A stretch of DNA of 64,000 nt. Origin: Dromaius novaehollandiae (Eukaryota; Chordata; Aves; Casuariiformes; Dromaiidae). The stretch spans positions 33,492,563-33,556,562 of the forward strand of contig NC_088100.1 of the NCBI RefSeq assembly GCF_036370855.1. Reading direction: 5' to 3'. A program made the translations under genes and the position numbers. Shown here piece after piece: positions 24,301-36,874 of this stretch. Every line of letters starts with the position of its first letter. The first letter of the stretch is position 1. The notes under the pieces are model-generated. The model made no database searches and was not told the DNA's origin. It worked only from the letters and a program-made list of their open reading frames with translations.

Positions 24301-27300
24301 TGCAAACTTTGTAGCAATCTCAACAACTGAAAGCACTTAAAAACCTGATTTGGAATCTATTTCTCTTACTTGTCTCTCATATTTATTTCATCCTTAAATT
24401 TTGATTAAATTGGGAAAAAAGTGTAGTTCTGTTTATTCTTAATGGTGTACGTTTAACATGCTACACTGTAATTAAAAGAGGGATTGTAACTTAGCCCATG
24501 TTTTAGGCAAAACCATCTTTATCTTTTAAAATACGATATAATATGTTTGCTTAAATATTACTTGAGATAAGGCCTCAAATTTAAGAACATCGCAGGAATT
24601 ATTAGGTAGTCCTATAATATACTTAAGTAGTTCCCAAGGCTCAATCTAGGTATTTTGTCATGTATGTAATCTTACCGAGGGCCACAGGAGTAATGGCCTA
24701 TAGACAGTTTCCACAGTGAGGATTTTAGGATGAAGTCCGAAGTTTAAAGGCTTTGTTGATACATAGAACAGCAAGGGGAGAAAAGATAGCACAGTTCTTT
24801 CAAAGTTCAAAATAATTCAGAGAGGCTTTTTCTGTCTCCCAGTTGGACGAGAAAGAAAAATAATAAAATGACAGATGAAAATCTATTGAAGCTGTTTCTT
24901 TCTGCAGAACTTCTTGTCACACAACTGTGCAGATGTGTAGTGACCCTAAACGCAGTATATCACAGAATGCAAAAAATGAAAAGGCATTAGTATGGCAGAT
25001 ACACACTGGGTGTCACACTACTTGGAGGATGAAGTAAGACTAAAACGCAACTGTAAGTTGGAGCATGTTGTCATGGAATTAAAGTAATTAATTTTTAGTA
25101 ACTTAAAGGCTTTAACCAAGCTACCAGGTAACGTAGAGAATCCTTGAACTCCTGTGTTGGATCTAAGACTCCCTCTTAAGATTTGAAGGGGTGTAGTGAT
25201 CCTTACTGGAAGAAAATCCTACAGCAAGGAGCTAGTAACCCACATAGCAGTGGCCCAGCACAGGCCGCTGCTGTAATACGCTGTGCTGCACGGATAGCTT
25301 GGCCTTCAGGCCTCATTTGTGCTGCACATATCCCCCAGCCGCAGGATAAACTTCAGTAGCTAAACGTAACAGAGGTGCCTGCAGGCAGCTCCCACTGGGC
25401 ACCTGCAATTACACCACCTGCCTGTCCTACCCTCTAGGTAAAAGTGTGCCAACAAGTTCTCACGGGAGTATCCTTCCTGACTGGCAGTGGAAATGATGAA
25501 TAGGACTGGTTTCTTTTGAGAAAATCCTGTAGGAGCTCAAAAGACCAAAATGGGGTAAACTTTCCACAGATGGGTGTCTGTGGAAATGGTGTGCTGTGCC
25601 CTGACTTGAGGCCTGTTTGCTGCTGCACAGCTCAGGGTTCCCAGCAGCTGGAGGAACGTAAGAGTATCTATGCTAATCTGCTTTTTCCTTTTAGCGTTCG
25701 CTCTAACAGATGGTATATTAAGTGATACAGTATGGAGTCCGAGTGCCTTGCTTTCTGGGATCATGAGCCAGCTCCTCCTGGTACAAAAAAACCTGGAAGG
25801 TAACTTTCCTGTATGTGACTTGTCCAGGGAGTTTATAAGAAAAAGAAACTCCAAAGAAACTTAGGAAATGCAGCTCCATGGGCTTTAACTGAGAGGGTCA
25901 TCATCATTACCTGCAGTTGACCCTGCGGAGGTGGTTTAATTTTGCAGAAAGGTAAGCAGGGAAAAATTAAGCTTTAGAAGTTTGCTAGGCGTAAGGACAT
26001 TACATTGCAGGTATGTTTATATATAGGAGTTACTCTGTTACCAGGAGAGTTATAATGACCTCCTGTTTCTGTTAGAAAGGAACATAAACCCATGATATTC
26101 TTGCTTAGTTCAAATGTTTGGATTATTTGTTAGAATTGTTTTCATATGTAATGAAGTACAAAGCTGGGATATAACAGTAGTAGAACCATGGATATTAAAG
26201 TGATGAAGTTAGCTGGATGGAAATGATTTATGTAGCCAATAAAAAGTATATCCCAATGTAGTAATTAAGGTTAAGAAATGCTTAGAAAAACTATATGCAA
26301 AGTACATAAAATCAGATTCAAAGGCATGTTTAGAAAGGTGATTCTCCAGAATTTTTCTTCAATTTATTTCTTCAGAAAACTTCATTTTAGTTTGTACCAC
26401 TTTGCTGCTGCCAGGCAGGTTTTGAGCAAGCATCTATTTTTTTAATAATAAAGAATTATATCTCTGCCTCTTAACTTCTGCCTAAGTATAAATTAATAGA
26501 ATATCTGTATTACTTTTGTAGTCAGAAATGAACCTAGCAGAACTTACAAAAAAGACATCATTGTGTTTATAGAGTTTAATGTGGAAACAGCTATAAAGGA
26601 AACATCAAGAAGTAAGGTGTTCATTTTGAAAACGTGGCCTTTCATTTCTCCTCTATCCCTGCATCAAGTACTCAATTCTAATGAAGTAGATAAAGACATA
26701 AACCAGTTTTCGGTGTTGTTGCATATCAAGATATCCAAAAGTCTGATATAAGAATGTGTTTTTTAAAATGTTGACCTCAAAATATACAGAATGGTAGGAT
26801 ACCAAACAAGCTAGGCCATGAATAGCATACCGATGGAAAATTCTGACATATAAATTAAATGAGTCAGTTGTAAGGTTGGTGGCAGGAAAAACAAATCAAG
26901 CAGGGAAGAGGAGAGGTATATTTTAAAATGAAAATGATAAATGAGATAGCTAATTGACGTCTGTCTCTTATGTCTAGAGCTATTAGAAGAGAGACTTGAG
27001 GTCGGATTGCTCAAAGATGATGTTATAAATGCAATGTAGCAGGTGATAAGATTTGTGGGAAATTTTGGAGCAAGCTGTGGAAGGATTCTGAAAACAAAGC
27101 GCACATTTAAATCAACAGTGATATGAACAGGAAATCAATGGAATTGTTTAAAAGTGGGAGCACTGTGGTATCTTTCTTCTCAAACATGGGAAAGAAAGCA
27201 GTCATGTTCTGCCTGAACTGCAACACAGAATGCAAAGATTTTATGAGGTCTTGGAGAATAATTTAAGACCAGAAATACGGAGAATTCTGTAGTGTCTGTT

Positions 27301-30179
27301 ATGCTAATCCCAGGTGGAGGAAGTTGTTTACTTTGGTACCATTGGCTGCAAAACTATAAAAATGCTGAAACAGACTGCATTTGCCTTCTAATAAACAAAA
27401 ATACAGCGTACACATGCACGCTGGACTGCTAGATGCTTGTAAAACCAGGTGTCATCTTGAAGATTTCATCAGTGTTGCTGCTGCTAGCAAATTTCCAGAT
27501 AAGCCCATATGGAAAAATAACTCAGGATTAAGTATCATTCTAAAGTTACAGAAGCAGGCAATTTAGCAATTGATATTGAAGGAAAAACAAAAGAATGAGA
27601 GTGGATTGACAGTATCTTTTACTGAAAAGACTAAAGCTATTGCAGTACTAACAACATATGAATAAACAAATGAAAAAATGCAATGAGGACTGTTTTGAAG
27701 AAGATAGGTATTGAGTGTAGAAAAGACAGCATTGCTAAGTATCAGGAGGTAGGTACTGTTCCACAATGTTCAGCACAGGAATGTTTGTTAAGAAATCAAA
27801 CATAAATATGATACCTTACAGTAGAGCTTTTATTTTTGGAGGTTTTGTATAGAGTTGTAAGCTGCAGATCAAAACAATTCTAGCAGAAAATACTCTCCTT
27901 TTTCTTTATTTGATGTACCTGTAAGCAGCCTCTGATACTTTTTGATAAGTCCCTATTTTAATATTATTTCATAATATAGTCTCAGTTAAATATATTAAGG
28001 CAACTTTGAAATAAATCAGTATGTGTATCTTTATGCTCAATAGCTACCAACAACTGGATATTAATTGGCATAATATGAAACAGATCCGTTAAGACATTCA
28101 TATGTTGAAGTTATACCATGGGTTTTGCTTGGCTACACTGGAAAAAAAGATTTATTTCTTCATCCAAATGTTTGCACTTCTAGTAAACAACTTAACTGGC
28201 TTATATGTGTGTGAAAACAGATTTCTGGAGATTATAGGATGATACTTTTTCAAGGGCAAGGTTTCAACATGAAAGTCTTAAAACTTAGTACTAAATACCA
28301 CATTCACCCAGAGAACTGAAATAGGCTTTGTAATCAATGTATGAAAGTGGAGCCAAACAAAACAGCTCTGATTTTGAATATCAGATAGTTTCTAGTGTCC
28401 TTGATAAGTAGAAGAGACTATTACAAAATGCCATGTTCTAGAAAAATGACCAAATGCTTCATACAGTGGAGCTGCACTCAGTGCTGGACAGGGCACTGAC
28501 CCGGTCCGGGTTTATGGCATGGATCTAAGCTAGCACACTAGAGAGTCTTCAGGCTTCACAGACCTCACAAGAATATCTACTAATGGTGATGGAGTGTGTT
28601 TGTTTGTATTGTTGTTGTTGTTATTGTTTTTTAAATATCATGGTAATCTGTATTTTGTAGCTGAACATTTCGACTTCTTTCTTGGTAATGCAAAGTTGTC
28701 TTCAGCTGTAATCAGTAAGACAGAGGCAATTCCTGGACAACTGTTGCTCCTGACCATTTTTCTCTTCTTTCTTCAATCTTCTCCATCTTTCTTACGCTTC
28801 CTTTCCCTCCCCCTCAGAGTTTCCCTCTTCAGCAACAAATTCATTTCCCCTTTCACCTTCTAAAATGAGCAATGATTGAATAACTTATGGTGGAAAATAC
28901 AAAAATCCCATTGTCATTTGGGCTTTTTGAGATAATAGAGGGAACTTCTTGAGGAAGTTGGCAACTCAGAATTAGTACTTCAGGCTGATGGTAGTTTCAA
29001 GAATATAACATTCTTATCTGATGAGTATTTGTTACATCGTATTTGGTAGGTATTTGTATGTTCCTTAGACGAACCCTACTACTTTCAAACCTTCCTATCT
29101 AAAGATAGAATTTGAAGATAGTTCATATCTGGACATTAGTAGCTCTAAGATTTTTTACGCATGTAGTTAAATTTATGATCTTTCTGCTTTTTTGTTTCTT
29201 TTCTATTTTTTGCATTTTTTAAAGAAAATATTTTCAATACATACTGTTTGTTCATGAGTCTTTTGGAAGTTCCATGATTATTTCGCTTTTTAAAAAATAA
29301 AGTTTTTTATGGTTACAATATTGTGGATGAATGATGTCTATAACCAATAGAAATGCTTCAAAGCAGGTTGAAAGGAGGACATGTTAGGCTTTCTGAAATG
29401 ATTTCTGATATGAATAGGAGATATGGGAGCATCAAACTTGTTTTAACAATGAAAACTTTTTTCTCTGTATAAAAATAGATCACAGTGCAGTGACCCCAGA
29501 GGGAGAGAAAGGATAAAAAAGACGTAAGTGTGTTTCGCTAAAACTCCTGACTATATTGTTACAATCTATGTCAAAGGATGACAAATCTGAATTTCACTGC
29601 TTCCTGTATTCTTTGAATTAGAGCTTGGATTGTGCTACACTATTTTGACCTCTTCAGAATTTTGTAATTTAATTAGCAGGTTTCTTTTTCCTTATTCAGC
29701 CCAATTTGAAGGGAAAAAGAGAAGAGACATTTACCATTGTGATAACACTTCATTCTTTTTCAAGTCTAATGACGTATTTTGAATATGATTTGTATGAATA
29801 CATTCTTCTGCAAACATATTTATGAATTTAAATCAGAAGGTTATAAAAACAATAAGCAGTTGTACCCAATGCTGATTAAAGACTAGCTGAACTAGCTAGA
29901 AAAAAATTTACATACTCAGACGCTGATTTATAGGATTGCTCTTTGCCAGGATATTTGCCCAGCTGCACCTGCCTTATCAAAGTGTAGAAATGTGAATTAG
30001 TTAGCTCAAGAAGTTGGCAGAGGAATATGAACTTTCCACTTCAGGATCGCTGGTTAGAATCAAGGCAGACTGATAAAGATTTAATGCTATTATGATCTGA
30101 TAGTTCAGTGGCCTATCTAAAATGAACTTGTCTCAATATTGCCTTTAGTTGACACCTTTGTTACAGGAACATTAAACAG

Positions 30180-30290
30180 CAGGCAGCTACCTTATCTGCC
30201 TAAAAGTTAGGTGTCTGGGTTAAGCTAGTCATCTAGGCTTCCTCTATAATCCATGGGGAGAGGGATTTTCAGAGTGATTCGTACTGTCCT
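30180..30290. repeat. Possible old archosaur interspersed repeat fragment
   Basis: The string gttaggtgtctgggttaag followed by catctaggc and gggattttcagag resembles a widespread reptile/bird repeat that alternates ttaggtgcctaa-like and gattttcaaa-like pieces. A related-looking copy starts near 37995. This is recognition by eye of a diverged element. Confidence 0.3.
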
Positions 30291-30753
30291 AAGATATATG
30301 TCTAAAATAAGATGAAATGACTCATCTACTGGAAGTACTTGCCACCCTGTTGATGACAGACGGACACCCAGATGACTAAACTTATCCTAGATAGCTAAAT
30401 TCTGGACTGCTAAGTAGTATGAGAGAATCTCAGCACCTATGTCTTTTTCTTCTAAAGAAAGGGAGCTGAAGTACGCAAGCATTTTGGAAAAGTTTGTAAG
30501 ACCTTTGGTCATAGAGCATATGTTGAAAAAAGGAGAACTGGCATTGCTGTCCTGGTGTGTCTTTCATAAAGTTGTTGATTTTATTTTTTGCTAAATTAAT
30601 CTGTATCAAGGCAAGGAAAAGATGGTTCTTCACCTTGAAAATCCTGCTGGAAAGGCATAAGTGTTATTTATGTTACACAGAAGTATGAAGTAATGGGTGT
30701 GATATGAATCCTGCAGCAGTTTTGCATCGCTGAAATGTTTAATTATTTTGTAT

Positions 30754-31437
30754 TTATTTCAGTGGAACTGGAAGTAAAATCCACAATACAACTGTACTGT
30801 GGACCCAGCACTCCAGATATGGGCTCACCAGTGCTGAGCAAAGGGGAGGGATCACCTGTCTCGACCTCCTGGCAACACTCTGCCTAATGCAGCCCAGGAT
30901 ACCACTGGCCTTCTTGGCCACAAGGGCACGTTGCTGGCTCATGGTCAACTTCTTGTCCACCAGGAAACCCAAGACCTTTTCTGCAAAGCTGCTCTCTAGC
31001 TGCTTGGTCCCCAGCCTTCACTGTGCATGGGTTTATTCCTCCCCAGGGACAGGACTTGGCGTTTCCTTTTGTTGAACTTCATAAGGTTCCTCTTCACCCA
31101 TTTCTCCAGCCTGTTGAGGTCCCTCTGAGTGGCAGCACAACTCTCTGGTGTATCGGCTACTCCTCCCAGTTTTGTAACATCAGCAAACTTGCTGAGGGTC
31201 CATTCAGTCCCATCACCCAGGTCATTATGAAGATGTTAAACAGTGTTGACCCCAGTATTGACCCCTGGGTACACCTCTAGTGACTGGTCTCCAGCTGGAC
31301 TTTGTGCCACTGATCACAACCCTTTGGCCCAGCAGCTCAGCCAGTTTTCAGTCCCCCTCACTGACCACTTACCAGCCTGTACTTCATCAGGTTGTCTATA
31401 AGGATGTCATGGGAAACAGTGTCATAACATAGTTCCC
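30754..31437 (-). mobile_element. CR1 LINE fragment, reverse transcriptase region, minus strand
   Basis: Read on the minus strand, this is the C-terminal part of the CR1 ORF2 reverse transcriptase. It includes a decayed block resembling QGSILGSTLFNIFI, then text equivalent to LSLGRNKPMHSEG, and GFLVDKKLTMSQQRALVAKK followed by ASGILGCIRQSVARRSRQVI in an open frame of 72 codons (30972-30754). Stops and frameshifts break the rest, so it is non-functional. The CR1 3' tail is missing on the left and the 5' part on the right. This family is typical of birds. Confidence 0.93.
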
Positions 31438-31937
31438 TTATTATTTCCTATTGTAAATTTTAAGTCAGCAATACATTGTCAACCCACAGCATAATATTTT
31501 TCTAAATACAGGCATACCTCGTTTTATTGTGCTTCGCTTTATTGCGCTTCACAGATATTGTGGTCTTTACAAATTGAAGATTTGTGGCAACCTTGCGTCG
31601 AGCAAGTCTGTTGGTGCCATTTTTCCAACAGCGTGTGCTCACTTCGTGTGTCTGTGTCACATTTTGGTAATTCTCATAATATTTCAATTTTTTTCATTAT
31701 TATTATACAGTATCTGTTATGGTGATCTGTGATCAGTGATCTTTGATGTTACTATTGTAATTGTTTTGGGGCTTCACGAACCGTGCCCATACAAGACGGC
31801 GAACTTAATCAATAAATGTTGTGTGTGTTCTGACTGCTCCACCGGCCGGCCTTTCCCCCGTCTCTCTCCCTCTCCTCGGGCCTCCCTATTCCCTGAGACA
31901 CAACAATATTGAAATTAGGCCAATTAATAACACTACA

Positions 31938-32177
31938 ATGGCCTCTAAGTGTTCAAGTGAAAGGAAGAGTCGCATGTCTCTCGTTTTAAATCAAAAGCTA
32001 GAAATGATTAAACTTAGTGAGGAAGGCATGGCGAAAGCTGAGATAGGCCAAAAGCTAGGCCTCGTGCACCAAACAGTTAGCCAAACTGTGAATGCAAAGG
32101 AAAAGTTCTTGAAGGAAATTAAAAGCGCTACTCTAGTGAACACGAGTGATAAGAAAGCGAAACAGCCTCATTGCTGA
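31938..32177 (+). pseudogene. Tigger transposase N-terminal DNA-binding part
   Basis: The frame starts [15 protein letters not shown] and carries a CENP-B/psq-type helix-turn-helix ([35 protein letters not shown]). This domain binds the transposon ends in pogo-group enzymes. The frame runs into a stop at 32175-32177, after a shift near 32146 relative to the expected protein. The sequence then continues in another frame (32146-32358) with [20 protein letters not shown]. The upstream ORF extension before 31938 is untranslated leader. Confidence 0.9.
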
Positions 32178-32603
32178 TAAGGAGAAAGTTTTAGTGGTCC
32201 GGATAGAAGATCAAACCAGCCACAACATTCCCTTAAGCCAAAGCCTAATCCAGTGCAAGGCCCTAACTCTCTTCAGTTCTATGAAGGCTGAGAGAGGTGA
32301 GGAAGCTGTAGGAGAAAAGTCTGAAGCTAGCAGAGGTTGGTTGGTTCATGAGGTTTAAGGAAAGAAGCTGTCTCCATAACATAGAAGTGCAAGCTGAAGC
32401 AGCAAGTGCTCATGTAGAAGCTGCAGCAAGTTATCCAGAAGATCTAGCTAAGATAGATAGATAATTGATGAAGGTGGCTACACTAAACAGCAGATTTTCA
32501 ATGGAGACAAAACAGCCTTATATATGGAAGAAGATGCCATCTAGGACTTTCATAGCTAGGGAGGAGAAGTCAAAGCCCAGCTTCAAAGGACAGGCTGACT
32601 CTC
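32146..32603 (+). pseudogene. Tigger transposase central part, several frameshifts
   Basis: Similarity to the Tigger transposase continues through all three frames. Breaks coincide with short repeats: ggttggttggtt near 32337, gatagatagata near 32454, and a region near 32580 that seems to have lost one copy of an 8-bp repeat. The first catalytic aspartate codon is at 32506-32508 in a changed context (GDKT rather than the VDET I recall) and in a different frame from the downstream ORF. Confidence 0.8.
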
Positions 32604-33722
32604 TTGTTAGGGGCTAAGGCAGCTGGTGACTTCAAGTTGAAGCCAATGCTCGTTTACCATTCTGAAAATCCTAGGGCCCTTAAGAATTATGCTAAATCTA
32701 CTCTGCCTGTGCTTCATAAATGGAATGACCAAGCCTGGATGACAGCACATCTGTTTGCAACATGGTTTACTGACTATTTTAAGCCCACTGTTGAGATCTA
32801 CTGCTCAGAAAAAAAGATTCCTTTCAAAATATTATCGCTCATTGACAATGCACCTGGTCACCCAAGAGCTCTGATGGAGATGTACAATGACGTTAATGTT
32901 GTTTTCATGCCTGCTAACACAACATCCATTCTGCAGGCCATGGATCAAGGCGTAATTTCGACTTTCAAGTCTTATTATTTAAGAAATACATTTCATAAGG
33001 CTATAGCTGCCACAGACAATGATTCCTCTGATGGATCTGGGCAAAGTAAATTCAAAACCTTCTGGAAAGGATTCACTATTCCAGATGCCATTAAGAACAT
33101 TCGGGATTCACGGGAGGAGGTCAAAATATCAACATTAACAGGAGTCTGGAAGAAGTTGATTCCAACCCTCATGGATGACTTTGAGGGGTTCAAGACTTCA
33201 GTGGAGGAGGTAACTGCAGATGTGGTGGAAATAGCAAGAGAACTAGAATTAGAAATGGTGCCTGAAGATGTGACTGAATTGCTGCAATCTCATGATAAAA
33301 CTTTAACGGATGAGGAGTTGCTTCTTACGGATGAGCAAAGAAAGTGGTTTCTTGAGATGGAATCTACTCCTGGTGAAGATGCTGTGAACGTTGTTGAAGT
33401 GACAAGAGAGGATTTAGAATGTTACATAAACACAGTTGATAAAACAGCGGCAGGGTTTGAGAGGATCGACTCCAATTTTGAAAGAAGTTCTATTGTGGGT
33501 AAAATGCTATCAAACAGCATCATGTGCTACAGAGAAATCCTTTGTGAAAGGAAGGGTCAATCAAAGCGGCAGACTTCATTGTTGTCTTATTTTAGGAAAT
33601 TACCACAGACACCCCAACCTTCAGCAACCATCACCCTGATCAGTCAGCAGCCATCAACATCGAAGCAAGACCCTCCATCAGCAAAAAGATTACGACTTGC
33701 TGAAGACTCAGATGATGGCTAG
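32604..33722 (+). pseudogene. Tigger transposase DDE catalytic half, long open frame
   Basis: An uninterrupted 372-codon frame, starting within [11 protein letters not shown] and ending [10 protein letters not shown] at a TAG (33720-33722). It contains [15 protein letters not shown] with the second catalytic Asp (codon 32844-32846) and [10 protein letters not shown] with the third (codon 32943-32945), then the long acidic C-terminal region. The first position is TTG, so this is a remnant frame without its own convincing start. An aataaa signal follows at 33734-33739. The open frame suggests modest age, but the protein lacks its DNA-binding half and the first catalytic Asp. Confidence 0.9.
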
Positions 33723-33934
33723 CATTTTTTAGCAATAAAGTATTTTTTAATTAAGGTATGTACATTCTTTTTAGACATTACTCTATTGCACACTTAATAG
33801 ACTATGTTATAGTGTAAACATAACTTTTATATGCACTGGGAAGCCAAAAATTTGTGTGACTCGCTTTATTGTGATATTCGCTTTATTGTGGTGGTCTGTA
33901 ACCAAACCCGCAGTATCTCCAAGGTATGCCTGTA

Positions 33935-36874
33935 TATTTAGAATATATGTTTGAATCTCAGGTTCAGCTTGCGCTCAAGGTGGCTGCTGAATTTTTGTTG
34001 TTTACAGTATACTTGAGTTCAAACTTTTTTTCTCTTGTAACTTAATTGACTGAGCACCCCCCAACATGCTCAGGATAATCAGTAAAACACATTCAGACTA
34101 ATGCTCTCAGAGAGTTTGCCTTCACTTTGTGTGCTTTCTGGTTGAATAATAATTCTAACAACTCATATTTACAAGGCCCTGAGTATTGAGCTGCTGACTG
34201 ACACAGAAACGCTGAGTGCATCTTCATTTAATATTGCATTCAGAAATGGATATTAGAATACTATGTTTCTGATCAAACAGCCTGACAAATTTTTATATTC
34301 TTGTATTGGTCAACAGCCGCTTTACCTAAAGTACCATCTTTTCTATTATAGCGTTGAAATTCCATACTTCAGATTATATATTGCTTTATTCACATTCCAC
34401 AAAGTTTAGGAATTCACTTAGTGAAACTGATTTGCTGTGATTTGGAAAATGATCTACTGAGTTCAGGAGCATGTTGATATGGTAAGTTGAGATCCATGGA
34501 TTTCTTTTTTTTTTTTTTCCTTTCTTTTAATATGAAATTCCAAATTTATAGGTAAAGCGCAAAAATAGGAAAGGGTACAGAGAATGCAGCTACAGAACAA
34601 AGAACTGCTTTGGTCAATCTTATTACATACTGAGAGAAAATAGCAAGATATAGAATATTTGGTTGTCATTTGGGGGGGAAGTTTCCAGAATTTCAAGGAG
34701 AGAAATAAAAAAGACGTATTACAAAAAAATGAAAGACAGCTAAAAGTGCTGTATACTGCACATTGCCTTACAGTGCAAGAGTTTAGATGACAAAATTACT
34801 TGAATACAGTAGCCATAACAAACAGTAAATATGTTCATTCAAGACAAAGGACAACCTTGAATCTGATGGATAAGTTCAAATTCTACTCTTTAGTAATTCT
34901 TTTTGAAAGGCAAAAGAAAGTAAAATTGCAAAGGACACAAGAGTGTATCCAGGGGAACAAGAACATCATTTATAGTCTCCAGAGTTGTTTGATGAGACTC
35001 ACTTGCTAGATGCCTGATAACAAGGCAGAACCGATCTGTCACCGTATGGTTCCATGAAGAAGATTTGTCTATAGTGGGGAGCATTAAACTGGGTAATGGA
35101 AATTACTTGAGCAGCTACTGAATTAATTTTTATTTGAAATGTATTCTTATTTAAAGATAACAAAACTGGCTGGACAGCATGACTTGTTTTGTATCTGAGT
35201 GCATCTGTTAAAAAGGAGTGTGAGAAGTTGGCCAGGTCTGAATATAAACGTGACCATGCTGTCCACTAAGGTCTCCCTTCCCGAGGGCAAAACTTTCAGT
35301 GATGCATAATACAGTTAGGGCTCAGGTATGGACTCCTGATATCATTACCTGATACAAACTGCTATTATTTAATGGAGAAATGTAATTGTTTCTCCAGTGA
35401 GTGACAAATGTGATTCATTATATTTGATCTTTCTTGTACCATAAGAATACTGCTGTTGCTAGCTCAGACTTCTTTCTGGCAAATCAAAAGGAGACTGCTA
35501 GTTTGAAGCATTTCTCTGTCAGTTTGAAATCCCCAAGCTGTAGCTTCAAACTCTGCAGTGAATGCTCTGCAGTAGTACCAAGAGAGCTGAAATAATGAAC
35601 AATAGAAACCTTTTATCTCGTGTCTGAAATCCATAGATAGAAAAAGAATGTATATAAAAATATTCCTCTTTAATATTTCAAATCTTGCTTCTACTTAAGA
35701 AGTTTAAAGTTCTTTCACTGAGAGTGGACATAAGCCAAACCAAGCCACAGTATTATTCATAAATAATTTACATGAAATCCCTCTACTAAGATATCCCACA
35801 ATTTCATAAAGAATGAACACATGTTCTGAGAATACATAAGGACTGCTAAAATTAACTTGCTGAACACGCCTGGGAACAACACATGAAGCTGCTGTTGCAG
35901 TGTTTCTGACATAGCTGATCGTGTTGCTAACTGTTCACAACAATTAAATATTCTTTTTCTGTTTTTCTTTTAGAACTGCTTCCAGATTAAGAAAAAAAAA
36001 TCTACTAAAAATTCTGAGCAATGTTGACTGCTTGGGCTATAGAACAACTATTGCTGAAATAAACAGGATTAGTTTTGGATTACTTTCTCTACAAAGACTC
36101 TGCAGCAGTGCCTTACTCCTCCTCGCTGAGAAACATCAACCCTTTCAGGTCTCCATGGTTATCTCACAAAATGAAAAGTAAAAGCATTCTGGGATGATTA
36201 TATAAAGACTTGTAAAGGGTAAGTGCAAACTAAAAAACAGTGTCTGAGAACTAAACAGTGCATTTTCAGATAGCTGAGTACATGTGTGTGTATAGTTGAA
36301 GAGATGAATAGCAGCCTTTGTGCTGCGTGTGATGGCATTGTTTTGGGGAAGGCATAGAGCAGGCCTTAATGATTTATCAGGGTACCTCAAAATTTGATTA
36401 AGGTAACAAAAAGTGACAAATAGCTAGCTTCTATTTGGAAACTACATCTATGGTTCAATTATTAAATGTAAACATCAGTAAAGCACAAAATGTCTAATAT
36501 TCCTAAAACACCTCTACAAAAGAGATTTGAGAACATAGTTAAGAGAATGATAGATTTGTATGTGAATGTAGCTAGCACTAAAATTGGGGAAGTGTGGATT
36601 TCTGCCATGTTCTGTTAATATAAGATATGTAAATTAGAATTGCTTAGAGATAGTGTTGTTTACATGAATCACTTCTCTAATAACTTTTGTTTATGAATAA
36701 ATGTGCTCGGTGTGACTACTCCTGTATCGTAGTGATCTCAAACTGTTCTTCTGTTTCTGTCTTCTTTTGTCCCTCCCATACACCATGCAGAAAATCTCAT
36801 GTGTGCAATGGCTTGCAGATATATAATAACCATAAGCTATATTTCTCAGTATTGATTACATGTATTTTATGTTT
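33935..36874. other. Intergenic, nothing recognised
   Basis: AT-rich sequence with a T run at about 34503-34519. No gene, RNA or transposon was recognised. Confidence 0.6.

Larger units (their letters stand above)
20171..30750. other. Intergenic stretch without recognised genes
   Basis: Over 10 kb of AT-rich sequence. No conserved protein motif, RNA gene or clear mobile element was recognised. Short ORFs of up to about 105 codons have no family resemblance. Minor items are an AT microsatellite at about 20883-20896 and a degenerate run of tacaagt-like units at about 21262-21333. It may contain noncoding exons or enhancers that cannot be recognised by eye. Confidence 0.65.
31509..33932 (+). 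mobile_element. Near full-length Tigger1-like DNA transposon (pogo group)
   Basis: The 2,424-bp element starts CAGGCATACCTCGTTTTATTG and ends with AGGTATGCCTG. The outer 11 bases of the ends are perfect inverted repeats, followed by subterminal tttattg-rich arms on both sides. It is flanked by TA on each side (31507-31508 and 33933-33934), the target duplication expected for Tc1/mariner-pogo elements. Length and ends match Tigger1, which I recall as about 2.4 kb. Sense strand is plus. The transposase gene is split by frameshifts (see separate entries), so the copy cannot make a full enzyme. Tigger1 is known mainly from placental mammals; its presence next to a CR1 in a bird-like sequence is unusual. 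Confidence 0.93.

Noticed and set aside
30887-31280. Plus-strand ORFs of 62 and 85 codons
   Set aside because: Antisense frames of the minus-strand CR1 fragment.
31509-33932. Assembly contamination by mammalian DNA
   Set aside because: The element is bounded by exact TA target duplications in continuous AT-rich flanks, as expected for true integration. Only read-level checks could fully exclude contamination.
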